In this document: one piece after another, positions 51,693 through 61,324 of the stretch
Position numbering within the stretch: the first letter of the stretch is position 1
Layout: every line of letters starts with the position of its first letter
Assembly: GCA_019420305.1 (NCBI GenBank)
Contig: JAHZHL010000015.1
Location: forward strand, 62,001-126,000
Direction: 5' to 3'
Source: Bacillota bacterium
Lineage (GTDB): Bacteria; Bacillota; Clostridia; Peptostreptococcales; Anaerovoracaceae
DNA length: 64,000 bases
Made by a program: the position numbers and the translations under genes
The notes under the pieces: generated by a model
Databases searched by the model: none
What the model saw: the letters and a program-made list of their open reading frames with translations, nothing else
Told to the model about the DNA's origin: nothing

Positions 51693-52976
51693 TCATCTTC
51701 TCTTTTTCTTAATGTTCGGATCTGTCGGATCGTAATTCTGTCCCGACGGAATCTTCTTCACTTTTGGTTTGTCCAAAGGTCCCGCGGATTTCCCGTCGTA
51801 AATCACAACTTTTGTTTTCTTCTTTCTCGCAATGTCATAAATAATCTTCGCATTGCTCGTCTGAAGACGGATACATCCGTGGGAAGCCGGTCCTCCCAGG
51901 TTATTGTAAGCGGAAGTAACCAGTGTCCGGTTGTTCCTTGTTCCGTAAGTAACCGAATGGAACAGATAGCTTCCGGTAATTCTGGAGCAGTACTGGCCGT
52001 AAACATATCCGCCCATAGTAGGTCCTCCCAGCAGTCCCCATCTGTAGGTTCGGTCTTTTGTCAGGTAGTAGGTTCCCTTAACGGTTGGCGTTCCGGCCTT
52101 TCCAACGGAACACGCCATCGCTTTTACAGGAACCCATTTCTTTCCATCTTTCGCGTAAAGGGTCACGCAGTTTCTTTTACGGTTCACTTTAATCAGCGAA
52201 ACTTTTTTCTTCCACTTATTTCCGAATTTCGCGATCAGATCCTGGCACAGGCGCCCCTTCTTATCAAAGTAATATTTATATTTCCCGATGGATTTCCATC
52301 CGGTCACAGCCGCGCCGCTCTTAAAATAATACCGCTTTCCGTTAACGCGTTTCCAGCCTTTTTTCTTATATACCTTCCCTTTTTTGGTAAAGTAATAGAT
52401 TTTGCCGTTGTTCATTTTTCTGACTTTGTTCTTATACCGGGTCTGCTTCACGCCTCTTTTATAATAGTAGCTTCCGCGGACACCGGAATAAAGGCTTCCC
52501 GCTTTATAATATTTCTTCTGATAGGTTCCGGTAAAAAGTACGCCTCTCGAATAGCGCTTTCCTCCCTGGACACCGGTAAAAAGCGTTCCGTTCCGATAAT
52601 ATTTTTTATTATAGGTACCGGTGTAAAGCGTTCCGGCTCCATCTGCCCCGAAACGGTACAGCTTTCCTCCGTAGGACGCGCATACGTTTACCTTCTTTTT
52701 TCCAGTGGCCGGATCCAGATAATAAAGTTTTCCGCCAATCGTCTGGAACCCTTTGAGCGGCGTCCCATTCTCGTAGTACGTGCCATCCTCCTGCCATCCG
52801 TCGTCTTTCTCTTCGGACAAAATCGAAACGCTGGTCTGCTCAGACGCTGCGCTTTCTCCGGCACGATCCGTCTGGGCGTAGACCTCTGTTCCCGCAAACA
52901 CCAAAAGACACAGGGCAAACAGCAACCCTGCCGCAAAAACTCCCGCGATCCTTTTGCGGGATTCCGCAATCTGCAT
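51693..52976 (-). CDS. L,D-transpeptidase with Tyr/Lys-rich wall-binding repeats
   Basis: 427 residues. A signal peptide (GVFAAGLLFALCLLVFAG) is followed by about ten short Tyr/Gly/Lys repeats (NKKYYRNGTLFTGV, QKKYYKAGSLYSGV, GKRYYFKSGAAVTGW), related in style to choline- or glucan-binding repeats. The YkuD catalytic domain (about 265-410) has the active-site PASHGCIRLQ with its Cys and His. It forms 3-3 cross-links in peptidoglycan, or anchors proteins. The repeats suggest tight wall association. A 53-residue tail ends in basic residues. Own terminator, probably monocistronic. Confidence 0.92.
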   Translation of the reverse strand: MQIAESRKRIAGVFAAGLLFALCLLVFAGTEVYAQTDRAGESAASEQTSVSILSEEKDDGWQEDGTYYENGTPLKGFQTIGGKLYYLDPATGKKKVNVCASYGGKLYRFGADGAGTLYTGTYNKKYYRNGTLFTGVQGGKRYSRGVLFTGTYQKKYYKAGSLYSGVRGSYYYKRGVKQTRYKNKVRKMNNGKIYYFTKKGKVYKKKGWKRVNGKRYYFKSGAAVTGWKSIGKYKYYFDKKGRLCQDLIAKFGNKWKKKVSLIKVNRKRNCVTLYAKDGKKWVPVKAMACSVGKAGTPTVKGTYYLTKDRTYRWGLLGGPTMGGYVYGQYCSRITGSYLFHSVTYGTRNNRTLVTSAYNNLGGPASHGCIRLQTSNAKIIYDIARKKKTKVVIYDGKSAGPLDKPKVKKIPSGQNYDPTDPNIKKKRR

Positions 52977-53049
52977 CTTCCATTCTCCTTTTCACACATA
53001 CAGCTGCCGACACGCAGAGCCGGCACTGCCCTTCCGGGCAACATTACCT

Positions 53050-53310
53050 TTACTCTTCTTCATCCTCTTCGAGCATGAGCTCATCAAATACAGCGACCGC
53101 TCTTTCAAACTCCGCGTCGTCTTCAATATCGATCAGTTCAAACTCATCCTCGCTGACTTCTTTATATCCGTAGATATACACGTCGTCCGAGTCATCCTGA
53201 GGGATCAGCGCGATATATTCTTTCCCATCCGCCTCAAAGACGCCCATCATTTCACATTCCAGTTCTGTGCCATCATCATATTCCAATGTGATGATATCTG
53301 CCTCTGCCAT
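53050..53310 (-). CDS. DUF1292 domain protein
   Basis: An 86-residue acidic protein of the DUF1292 (PF06949) family (ITLEYDDGTELECEMMGVF, then YIALIPQDD). It is commonly found near the ruvX/alaS or uvr region of Firmicutes; the function is unknown. GGAGG is not strong, but AGGAAA lies upstream of the ATG at 53310. The last 15 residues are almost all Asp/Glu. Confidence 0.88.
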   Translation of the reverse strand: MAEADIITLEYDDGTELECEMMGVFEADGKEYIALIPQDDSDDVYIYGYKEVSEDEFELIDIEDDAEFERAVAVFDELMLEEDEEE

Positions 53311-53376
53311 AGCTTGTTTCCTCCAAAATTCTTAAAATCATTGCTAATATCACTACTATACCATTCCGCCGGTATT

Positions 53377-55233
53377 TTAGCAATGAAAATATTCTCTAAT
53401 TTTTTCTGCCAGTTTTTCCGTGATTCCCTTTACCTCCCGCAGTTCTTCCACAGAAGCCTGCTTGATCCGTTCGACACTTCCGAAATGATCCAGCAGCGCG
53501 CCGCGTTTAGCCGGTCCGATGCCTTCGATTTCATCCAGCACGGAGGTGAGCATTCGTTTTCCTCGCAACCCCCGGTGATAATCAATGGCAAAACGGTGTA
53601 CTTCCTCCTGAACCGTCCCCATGTACTTGTAAAGCAACGGATGATCCCGCAGGCGAAGCTCCTGCATCTGTCCGTTTTCAACATATACCAGCGAACGGGT
53701 TCTGTGGTGATCGTCTTTCGCCATACCCGCCACCGCCAGATTCAGATCCATTGCCCGGATCATCTCAATCGCCGCGTTAACGTGCCCCTTTCCTCCATCC
53801 ATCAGAATCAGATCCGGAAGCACGGAAAAGCCTTCGTCTCCTTCCAGGGCGCGCCGGAACCGCCGAAACAGGACTTCCTGCATACAAGCATAGTCATCCT
53901 GTCCTTCCACCGTCCGTATTTTAAATCTCCGATAGGATTTTTTGTCCGGCCGCAGTCCCTCAAAGACGACCATCGCCCCCACCGTGTCTACTCCGTTGGT
54001 GTTGGAAATATCGTACGCTTCCACCCGATAGTCCCTGCCGTTGTAGGGCTGGTCCTCATAACCCATGTGATTCAGAATGGTATAAATTTCTTTTCCAAGG
54101 CTCTGGGCCCGTTCCTTCCGGACTTCCGCCCGCTGATCGATGGTCTTGACCATTTCCACCACATCTTTTTTCGCCAGCTCCAGAAGCGCTCTTTTTTCTC
54201 CCTTCTGCGGAGCCAGAAGGCGCACCTGGTGTCCCGCCAGCTCCGAAAGATAGGCCTCCAGAAGGGGTTTTTCCTCCGGCTGTTTTTCCAGCAGAATCTC
54301 CTTGGGAAGATGGATGCTCTGGCTGTAATGCTGTTTTAGAAAGGCCGCCACAATCTCATCGGAGCTATCTTCCTCCATAGACTGAAGATCGTAGGTCTCT
54401 CTCCCGCTGAGTTTTCCGTCCCGCACAAAGAACAGAACGACGTGGCGCTGCTTTGCCCCGCGGGCTACCAGAATCAGATCCACATCCTTTGTATCCTGCA
54501 GCACCACTCGCTGCTTTTCCGAAAGCGCCTTCGCGGCCATAATATAGTCTCTGTATTCGGCTGCCCGCTCAAAATCCAGATTTTCTGACGCTTTGCGCAT
54601 CTCCTCTTCCAGGTGTGACAGAATGCCTTTCGTTCTGCCCCGAAGGAACTCCACCGCGTGATCGATTTTCTCCCGGTATTCCGCAGGCGAAACCGTCCCC
54701 TGACAGATGCCGTCGCACTGCTTGATATGATAGTTCAGACACGGACGGAAGCCCTTGGGAAACACTCTGGCGGAACATTTCTTCAGAGCGTATACCTGGT
54801 TCAGCAGATCCACGATCTGATTGACCGCTCCCGCGTCGCTGTACGGGCCGAAATATTTACTGCCGTCTTTTTTTACCTGCCGGGTTTTCAGAAGCCGCGG
54901 ATAGGTCTCCTCCATGGTGACTTTGATATAGGGGTAGGTCTTGTCATCCCGGAGCAGAACATTGTACTTGGGACTGTATTTTTTGATGAGATTGCATTCC
55001 AGAATCAGGGCTTCCATTTCGCTGCCCGTCGTAATATATTCAAACTCCTCAATCTGGGAAACCATGGACCGCACTTTAGGGTCCATATGGCGAGAGGATT
55101 GGAAATACTGGCGTACCCGATTTTTCAGAGAAACGGCTTTGCCCACGTAAATTACCTGCCCCAATTTATCCTTATGAAGATAAACTCCCGGAGAATCCGG
55201 GAGTTTTTTTAGGTTTTCCTGAATGTCAAACAT
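53377..55233 (-). CDS. uvrC: UvrABC nucleotide excision nuclease subunit C
   Basis: 618 residues. The GIY-YIG domain comes first (SPGVYLHKDKLGQVIYVGKA). The UVR coiled-coil (KASENLDFERAAEYRDYI), the RNase H-like 5'-incision domain (EAYDISNTNGVDTVGAMV) and a C-terminal helix-hairpin-helix (LDEIEGIGPAKRGALL) follow in normal order and length. It makes both incisions in nucleotide excision repair with UvrA and UvrB. It starts 2 bp after the carboxypeptidase gene, so it is in that operon. Confidence 0.97.
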   Translation of the reverse strand: MFDIQENLKKLPDSPGVYLHKDKLGQVIYVGKAVSLKNRVRQYFQSSRHMDPKVRSMVSQIEEFEYITTGSEMEALILECNLIKKYSPKYNVLLRDDKTYPYIKVTMEETYPRLLKTRQVKKDGSKYFGPYSDAGAVNQIVDLLNQVYALKKCSARVFPKGFRPCLNYHIKQCDGICQGTVSPAEYREKIDHAVEFLRGRTKGILSHLEEEMRKASENLDFERAAEYRDYIMAAKALSEKQRVVLQDTKDVDLILVARGAKQRHVVLFFVRDGKLSGRETYDLQSMEEDSSDEIVAAFLKQHYSQSIHLPKEILLEKQPEEKPLLEAYLSELAGHQVRLLAPQKGEKRALLELAKKDVVEMVKTIDQRAEVRKERAQSLGKEIYTILNHMGYEDQPYNGRDYRVEAYDISNTNGVDTVGAMVVFEGLRPDKKSYRRFKIRTVEGQDDYACMQEVLFRRFRRALEGDEGFSVLPDLILMDGGKGHVNAAIEMIRAMDLNLAVAGMAKDDHHRTRSLVYVENGQMQELRLRDHPLLYKYMGTVQEEVHRFAIDYHRGLRGKRMLTSVLDEIEGIGPAKRGALLDHFGSVERIKQASVEELREVKGITEKLAEKIREYFHC

Positions 55234-55235
55234 CG

Positions 55236-56744
55236 TTATCTCTGCACTCTTCCTTTGCTCTTGCGTTTCTTCCGTTTTGCCGCGTTGCGGGCGCGTCTGT
55301 CTGAGGAAGGCTGCTGTGATTCCTGATTCGGACGTACCGGCGGCCGTGTTCCGCTTCGCTGCTGCCTCTGGTAACTCTGTCCGGCCTGGTACTGATTCCC
55401 TCGCGCCGCCGCGGCTTTACGCCTTCTCCGGCGTTTTCGCGCCCGTCTGCGCAAAAGCCAGATGATCAGAAGCATCAGCAGAATCAGCGCCGCGGCAATA
55501 TAGATCAGCACTGCCAGCCAGTCGGGGATTCCTATGTAGGAAAGAGGACCGCCTTTTTCGATCGTCTCCGCGGCCACTACATCGGTCTGACTCACAAGTT
55601 CGTTCTCGTTATAGACTTTGATCACTCCGACCTTGTCCCCTTTTTTTACAGGGGCCTGCAGTTCCATCTCCTCAAATTCAGTTGTAACGCCATCGATTTT
55701 CGCGCCGCTGGTCACCGTCACCGCTGCCGCGGATTCGGCTATACCCGCTACATGCCGGTGTTCGCCCCGCTTTACGCGAACCTTACCCACATGTTCATTT
55801 TTTCTGACAATATTGTGGGTATCATAGAAATTTTCCAGCACATAATCCCACATCTTAGCCGTGTCGTAAAACCGGCTGTCCGCGCCGGAGTTGAGTACTA
55901 CGGAAATCAGCTCCGTTCCGTTGCGTTCTACCGCGCCTACCAGACAGGCTCCGGCCGTGCTGGTCTGACCGGTTTTCACACCGATTGTTCCTTCGTATTT
56001 CGGTACGAATTCAATTTCCTTTGTATTCACAACAGTCTTACCGTTTTTTGTGGAAGTTGTTTCTTCTTCTACGCTAATCGGCTCCGTATCCCAAAGCAGC
56101 TTGTTGGTATTCTTCAGCTCCCGCTTTTTTGACTTGTTCGTTGCCGGCATGGTGTAGCTTTCCGTACTAATCAGTTTGCGGAAGGTTTTGTTCTTCATGG
56201 CTTCTTTGGTAATAAGCGCCAGATCATAAGCGGTGGTCAGATGTTCTTCCTGACCCTGCCAGTTCAGACCGCTGGGGTTAAGGAAGTTTGTACTCTTCGC
56301 TCCGCAATCCTCCGCCCATTCGTTCATCAGCTTGCAGAAGTTCGCTTCATTCCCTCCGATTTCCTCCGCAAAAGCAACCGCTGCGTCATTGGCCGAAGGC
56401 AGCATCAACGCGTAAAGCAAATCCTCTACAACAAATTCTTCGCCTTTCTTAATATCAATAATGCTCCCCATCTGCACCGCGTCATGCTTAGCGGTAAGCG
56501 TGTCATCCAGTTCCAGATGCTCCAGGACTACCATACAGGTAACGATCTTTGTCGTGCTGGCGGGCTGCCTTTTGGTATAAATATCTTTTTCGTAAAGAAT
56601 CTTCCCCGAATCGGCGTCGATTACAATCGCGGACTCCGCTTCCAGCTGCGGGCTGTCCGCAGAAGCAGCAAATGCCGGCGTCCACTGGACGCAGGCAATC
56701 GCAAGTATCATAATAAAAACAAACAGCCTTTTTCTGAATTTCAT
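55236..56744 (-). CDS. D-alanyl-D-alanine carboxypeptidase (class A/DacF-like PBP)
   Basis: 502 residues. After a signal peptide the penicillin-binding motifs are STTK (Ser63-Lys66), SAN (Ser117-Asn119) and KTG (257-259), all intact. A C-terminal beta domain and one membrane helix (WLAVLIYIAAALILLMLLII) follow. The last 60 residues are strongly basic (many Arg, Lys) and cytosolic, unusual for this family, which normally ends at an amphipathic anchor. It trims pentapeptides outside the membrane. It is placed between apgM and uvrC with gaps of 2 bp each. Confidence 0.92.
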   Translation of the reverse strand: MKFRKRLFVFIMILAIACVQWTPAFAASADSPQLEAESAIVIDADSGKILYEKDIYTKRQPASTTKIVTCMVVLEHLELDDTLTAKHDAVQMGSIIDIKKGEEFVVEDLLYALMLPSANDAAVAFAEEIGGNEANFCKLMNEWAEDCGAKSTNFLNPSGLNWQGQEEHLTTAYDLALITKEAMKNKTFRKLISTESYTMPATNKSKKRELKNTNKLLWDTEPISVEEETTSTKNGKTVVNTKEIEFVPKYEGTIGVKTGQTSTAGACLVGAVERNGTELISVVLNSGADSRFYDTAKMWDYVLENFYDTHNIVRKNEHVGKVRVKRGEHRHVAGIAESAAAVTVTSGAKIDGVTTEFEEMELQAPVKKGDKVGVIKVYNENELVSQTDVVAAETIEKGGPLSYIGIPDWLAVLIYIAAALILLMLLIIWLLRRRARKRRRRRKAAAARGNQYQAGQSYQRQQRSGTRPPVRPNQESQQPSSDRRARNAAKRKKRKSKGRVQR

Positions 56745-56746
56745 AG

Positions 56747-57964
56747 CTACTCCTGTTTTTCAAAGAAGAAATCCGCCAGCGCGTATCCGCTGTCAAAATA
56801 CGGTCCTTCGGCGCCGGATTTTTCATTAAACTGGCGGGATTTGTCCTCCGGCTTTTCCTTTCTGCTGTCGTAAATCACATAAGGCACCGGATCCGCCGAA
56901 TGGGTCCGGATAGCGAGAGGCGTTCTGTGATCCGGAACGATCAGCGCGCGAAAATCCTCGCCCGCGCCGCGCAGATATTCCACGATTGGTTTCAAGACCT
57001 TCTGGTCGATGGAATGCATACACTCCAGTTTTCCCTCCATATCTCCCTGATGGGAACATTCATCCGGTCCTTCCAGATGCATATAAACAAAATCTTTTCC
57101 ATCCTTGTATTCCCGGATGGCAGCCTGGGCTTTACCGTCAAAGTTGGTATGCAGGGTACCGGTAGCGCCCTCCACATCCACGGAATTCAGCCCCGCGCAG
57201 ATAGCGATTCCTTTGATCAGATCCACCGCGGAAATCGCAGTCCCCTTAATTCCGTATTTATCATAGAAAGAGGACAGGCTCGGCTTCCTTCCCTGACCCC
57301 AGATCCAAAGTGTATTGGCCGGATTCAGACCTCTGGCGATCCGATCCTGATTCACCGGATGGTCTTTTAGGATCTCATAACTTTTTTTCATCATATCCGT
57401 GAGGAATTCACTGCCTTCGCCCTTCGGCAGATGATCGCCCACTCTCTGGGTCAGAACATCGTGAGGCGGCGTCAATTCATAATCGGTAGATCCATTATGC
57501 ACAATCATGCAGTGGCGGTAGCTGACGCCGGTATAGAAATGAATCCGCTCATCGGCGAAAGCTTCATTGACCGCCTGAATCAGCTGATCCGCTTCCTCCG
57601 TCGTAATATCGCCGGAACTGTGATCCGTAATAATCAGATCTTCATAGTCCCCCTCTCCTGTAAGGGTAATCAGGTTGACGCGGAATGCCACATCCGTGTC
57701 CGACATATTAATACCGATGCTGGCCGCTTCCAGAGGTGATCTTCCGGTCAGATACACGGAAGGATCGTATCCCATTACAGACAGATTGGCCGCGTCCGAT
57801 CCCGGAGCGACTCCCGGCGGAATGGTCTTTACCGTTCCCACCTGTCCTTTGGCTGCCAGTTCGTTGATCATCGGAATATCCGCGGCTTCCAGAGGCGTCT
57901 TTCCGCCCAGCGCTTCAACCGGTTCATCTCCGGCTCCATCGGGAACCAGAATTAAATATTTCAT
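56747..57964 (-). CDS. apgM: Cofactor-independent phosphoglycerate mutase (ApgM type)
   Basis: 405 residues of the archaeal-type 2,3-bisphosphoglycerate-independent phosphoglycerate mutase family (COG3635, TIGR02535). Motifs are YLILVPDGAGDEP (metal Asp), PGVAPGSDAANLSVMGYDP (nucleophile Ser), MHLEGPDECSHQGD and LIVPDHRTPLA. It interconverts 3- and 2-phosphoglycerate; some members were proposed to be homoserine kinases. Position next to serC, whose precursor is 3-phosphoglycerate, favours the first role. AGGAGG lies before the ATG at 57964. Confidence 0.9.
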   Translation of the reverse strand: MKYLILVPDGAGDEPVEALGGKTPLEAADIPMINELAAKGQVGTVKTIPPGVAPGSDAANLSVMGYDPSVYLTGRSPLEAASIGINMSDTDVAFRVNLITLTGEGDYEDLIITDHSSGDITTEEADQLIQAVNEAFADERIHFYTGVSYRHCMIVHNGSTDYELTPPHDVLTQRVGDHLPKGEGSEFLTDMMKKSYEILKDHPVNQDRIARGLNPANTLWIWGQGRKPSLSSFYDKYGIKGTAISAVDLIKGIAICAGLNSVDVEGATGTLHTNFDGKAQAAIREYKDGKDFVYMHLEGPDECSHQGDMEGKLECMHSIDQKVLKPIVEYLRGAGEDFRALIVPDHRTPLAIRTHSADPVPYVIYDSRKEKPEDKSRQFNEKSGAEGPYFDSGYALADFFFEKQE

Positions 57965-57983
57965 ACAAATCCTCCTGTAATCG

Positions 57984-58017
57984 GAAAAGCTTCCCTTCCG
58001 TAAAAGGGAAGCTTTTC
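57984..58017. terminator. Terminator or attenuator between serC and apgM
   Basis: A perfect 14-bp stem (GAAAAGCTTCCCTT with AAGGGAAGCTTTTC, loop CCGTAA). It has no separate T run on the minus strand beyond the stem's own CTTTTC. It may lower rather than block read-through from serC. Confidence 0.6.
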
Positions 58018-58022
58018 GTTCT

Positions 58023-59120
58023 TTATTTATTTTCCGCTTCGAATTTTTTCATAAAGTCGATGAGGGCGTCTACGCCTTCCATCGGCATCGCGTTATAGAT
58101 GCTGGCCCGCATGCCGCCGATGGAACGGTGTCCGTTGAGGTTATGCAGCCCTGCCGCTTTTCCCTCCGCGACAAACTTTTTATCCAGATCGCCGTTTCCG
58201 GTAACAAATACCACGTTCATCAGGGAACGATCCTGCTCTCTTACCGGGCAGGTGTAAAGCTGGCTGGAATCAATATAGTCATACAGTTTTTTCGCTTTCT
58301 TTACGTCCAGATCATGCATCGCGGCAATTCCGCCGATATTCTTAATGTGCTTGAATACTTCTCCCGCCACATAGATGCCGAAGCAGTTCGGCGTATTATA
58401 GGCGGAGTCGTTTTCCGCGTGAACTTTGTAATCCAGATAGGTCGGAACGGTTTCTTTCGCAAATCCGATCAGGTCTTCTCTCATAATTACAATGGTTACG
58501 CCGGACGGAGCGACATTTTTCTGCGCTCCCGCGTAAATCAGACCGAATTTGGAAACATCAATTTCCTCGGACAGAATGCAGGAGGACATGTCCGCGACCA
58601 GCGGAATATCTCCCGTATCCGGAATATACGGATAGTGGGTTCCGTATATGGTATTGTTGAAGGTAATATGTACATAATCCGCGTCCGGCCGGAAATCCTC
58701 TTTCTTTACTTCCGGAATATAGGAGAATGTGGATTCTTCCGAAGACGCCACGATTTTAATGTCTCCGAATTTTTTCGCTTCCTTGGCAGCTTTCTTTGCC
58801 CAGGAACCGGTGATGATGTAATCGGCCTTTCCTGATTTTCTCAGAAGATTCAGGGGAACCATGGCAAACTGCAGCGTGCCACCGCCCTGCAGGAACATTA
58901 CCTTGTAGTTGTCCGGAATGTTCATAATCTCTCTCAGATCCTTTTCCGCCTCTTCCAGAATTGTTTTGAATTCTTTGGAGCGATGGCTCATCTCCATTAC
59001 GGATTCTCCGCAGCCTTTATAGTTAGGCAGGTTCTCCGCTACGCTTTCGATTACCGAAAGGGGCAGCATGGATGGACCCGCAGAAAAATTGTAAGCTCTG
59101 TTATAACTCAATTTTTTCAC
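58023..59120 (-). CDS. serC: Phosphoserine aminotransferase
   Basis: 365 residues of PLP fold type I. It converts 3-phosphohydroxypyruvate to O-phosphoserine. Motifs are YNFSAGPSMLP, VMEMSHRSKEF, MFLQGGGTLQF and the PLP-binding Lys in IYAGAQKNVAPSGVT; all are complete. It is divergent from serA with overlapping promoters in a 113-bp gap, and the two catalyse consecutive steps. GGAGGTG precedes the ATG at 59120. Confidence 0.97.
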   Translation of the reverse strand: MKKLSYNRAYNFSAGPSMLPLSVIESVAENLPNYKGCGESVMEMSHRSKEFKTILEEAEKDLREIMNIPDNYKVMFLQGGGTLQFAMVPLNLLRKSGKADYIITGSWAKKAAKEAKKFGDIKIVASSEESTFSYIPEVKKEDFRPDADYVHITFNNTIYGTHYPYIPDTGDIPLVADMSSCILSEEIDVSKFGLIYAGAQKNVAPSGVTIVIMREDLIGFAKETVPTYLDYKVHAENDSAYNTPNCFGIYVAGEVFKHIKNIGGIAAMHDLDVKKAKKLYDYIDSSQLYTCPVREQDRSLMNVVFVTGNGDLDKKFVAEGKAAGLHNLNGHRSIGGMRASIYNAMPMEGVDALIDFMKKFEAENK

Positions 59121-59160
59121 CTCCGCTAAGACTTGATTTTAATTTCACAAATGATTTCCT

Positions 59161-59199
59161 ATTATATCACTTTACTGGCCTGCGGTAAAGTGCTATAAT
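59161..59199. promoter_or_regulatory. Overlapping divergent serC/serA promoters
   Basis: For serA (plus) TTTACT (59171-59176) and TATAAT (59194-59199) are 17 bp apart. For serC (minus) TTTACC (59189-59184) and TATAAT (59166-59161) are also 17 bp apart. The two promoters cover each other, with the -35 boxes forming a near-symmetric TTTAC-N9-GTAAA core. Confidence 0.6.
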
Positions 59200-59233
59200 T
59201 TAGGATAATTCAAAATATTAGAGAGGTGAAACC

Positions 59234-60400
59234 ATGTATAAAATCGCAACCCTTAATAAAATATCACCGGTTGGCCTTTCCAGGCTTACGGATGGATATA
59301 CAGTCATCGATAATACCGATGAGGCGAACGGCATTCTCGTTCGCAGCCAGGCCATGCACGATATGGAATTTTCGAGTGATCTGCTGGCAATCGGCCGCGC
59401 CGGCGCAGGTGTTAACAATATTCCCCTTGACCGCTGCGCCCAGGAGGGAATCGTCGTATTCAACACTCCCGGAGCCAACGCCAACGCGGTAAAAGAACTT
59501 GTCCTGGCGGGTATGCTGCTGGCCGCGAGAAATATCCCCGAAGGTCTTGCCTGGGCGAAGACGTTAGCCGGAACCGAAGGCGTCGGAAAAGCCGTTGAAA
59601 AAGGAAAAGGCCAGTTTGCCGGAACCGAGCTGAAGGGAAAAACGCTGGGCGTTATCGGACTGGGCGCCATCGGCGCCATGGTTGCCAACGCCGCTGAAAA
59701 TCTGGGAATGGATGTAATCGGCTATGACCCGTTCCTCAGTGTCAAAGCGGCGCTCAGTCTGTCCACCACAGTCCGTGTTGTGGACAACCTCAAGGATCTG
59801 TATCCGAAATGTGATTATATCAGCATCCATGTTCCGGCGACTGACAGTACCAGCAAAATGGTAAACGCGGAAGCGTTCGCGCAGATGAAGGAGGGCGTTA
59901 TCTTCCTGAACTTCTCCAGAGACAAGCTCATGGATGACGACGCGCTGGAAAAAGCCCTGGCTGACGGAAAAGTAAAAAAATATGTAACAGACTTTACGGA
60001 TGATCGGGTCATCAATTTTGATCATACGATTGTACTGCCGCATCTGGGCGCGTCTTCAGCAGAGGCGGAAGAAAACTGCGCTTCCATGGCGGTGGATCAG
60101 ATTATGGATTACATAGAAAACGGAAACATTGTAAACTCTGTGAACTTCCCGGCATGCAGCCTGGGAGCGAAGGCGGACGGCGCGTCAAGAGCCTGCATCA
60201 TTCACAAAAACGTTCCCGGAATTCTTGAAAAAATCACCGGAGTCTTCGGAGATCTCGGAATTAATGTAGATAATATGATCAACAAGAGCAAAGGCGACTT
60301 CGCCTATACCCTGTTAGAAACTTCCGGCGGAATTTCAGAAGACGAACTGAAGGGAAAACTCGGAACAGACGAGTTTATCCGTGTAAGAGTTATTCAATAA
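59234..60400 (+). CDS. serA: D-3-phosphoglycerate dehydrogenase, short type with ACT domain
   Basis: 388 residues. It oxidises 3-phosphoglycerate to 3-phosphohydroxypyruvate with NAD+. The NAD motif is GVIGLGAIGAMVANAAENLG, and the catalytic Arg/Glu/His set lies in NFSRDKLMDDDAL, DFTDDRVIN and LPHLGASSAEAEEN. The C-terminal ACT domain (CIIHKNVPGILEKITGVF) suggests serine feedback. AGAGAGGTG precedes the ATG. A promoter lies at 59171-59199. Confidence 0.96.
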   Translation: MYKIATLNKISPVGLSRLTDGYTVIDNTDEANGILVRSQAMHDMEFSSDLLAIGRAGAGVNNIPLDRCAQEGIVVFNTPGANANAVKELVLAGMLLAARNIPEGLAWAKTLAGTEGVGKAVEKGKGQFAGTELKGKTLGVIGLGAIGAMVANAAENLGMDVIGYDPFLSVKAALSLSTTVRVVDNLKDLYPKCDYISIHVPATDSTSKMVNAEAFAQMKEGVIFLNFSRDKLMDDDALEKALADGKVKKYVTDFTDDRVINFDHTIVLPHLGASSAEAEENCASMAVDQIMDYIENGNIVNSVNFPACSLGAKADGASRACIIHKNVPGILEKITGVFGDLGINVDNMINKSKGDFAYTLLETSGGISEDELKGKLGTDEFIRVRVIQ

Positions 60401-60404
60401 GAGA

Positions 60405-60450
60405 TAAAAAGCATGCCGTATTCTCATTTCAAACGCGGCATGCTTTTTTT
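60405..60450. terminator. Bidirectional terminator between serA and the BrkB gene
   Basis: AAAAAGCATGCCG and CGGCATGCTTTTT (60436-60448) pair, with seven T at the plus end and five T at the minus end. It separates two convergent genes. Confidence 0.88.
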
Positions 60451-61311
60451 CTATCTTCCTCCCGGTCTCTGTACCGGCTTTCTTTTACTGAATTCTTCTG
60501 TATCGTCCCACACTTTGTTCACGAGGATTCCCAGGCATAGCACCCAGGCTAAAAAGTAAAACCAGAATAGAATCGCTACAATCGAAGACAACGCGCCGTA
60601 AATAATATCATAATTTGCCACGCTCGTTGTATACCGGGCGTAGATCAGTGTCACAATCAGCATACCGCCTGACGCGAAAATGCTGCCGGGCAGGATTTTG
60701 CGGAACGGAACCCGGTTTGTGGGCAAAATATAGTAATTGTAGCTTACCATCAGAAAATAAAGAGCCAGCCCTAAAATCCAGCGTAGATACATCCAGATAT
60801 TATTGATATATTTATCCGCGTCCAGACTCAGCAAACGCACGACCGCCCGCAGCAAAAGATCCCCGTAACCCAGAATCACCAGGGCAAACGCGATTGTAAA
60901 AAGCGTCACGATCATCGTACGCACCGCGCGAAACCGCTCTCTCCAGTATCCTCTTCCCGTTGTCTGCCCATCGGTAAAGGTATAATTGGTAATCCGCATA
61001 ATGGCGAACTGCGCTCTGGACGCAGCCCAGAGGGCTACAACCAGGAAAACGATGTTTCCCGCGCCTGCCGGCGAAAATTCGATCAGCCTGTGCAGCGCGC
61101 TGGAAATTTCATTTCCGGTATACGCGCTGAGCCACTGAACGACATCTTCCACCGACATATTAAAGTAGCCCAGAATCTGTGTTAAAATCAAGAGAACCGG
61201 CACAATCGAAAGCAACAGATAAAAGGAGATCTGCGCGGCAAACCCCTGATAATACGGATCACGAAACCGCTTGATCCCTAAAAATACCATTTGTAAAAAT
61301 CGTCGTTTCAT
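60451..61311 (-). CDS. YihY/BrkB-family membrane protein
   Basis: 286 residues with six membrane helices. The family motifs are YYQGFAAQISFYLLLSIVPVL, SPAGAGNIVFLVVALWAASR and GGMLIVTLIYARY. The family was once called ribonuclease BN, which is now known to be wrong; the function is unresolved. It begins 13 bp after rdgB and is probably co-transcribed with it. Confidence 0.9.
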   Translation of the reverse strand: MKRRFLQMVFLGIKRFRDPYYQGFAAQISFYLLLSIVPVLLILTQILGYFNMSVEDVVQWLSAYTGNEISSALHRLIEFSPAGAGNIVFLVVALWAASRAQFAIMRITNYTFTDGQTTGRGYWRERFRAVRTMIVTLFTIAFALVILGYGDLLLRAVVRLLSLDADKYINNIWMYLRWILGLALYFLMVSYNYYILPTNRVPFRKILPGSIFASGGMLIVTLIYARYTTSVANYDIIYGALSSIVAILFWFYFLAWVLCLGILVNKVWDDTEEFSKRKPVQRPGGR

Positions 61312-61324
61312 AATTGCTCTCGCT

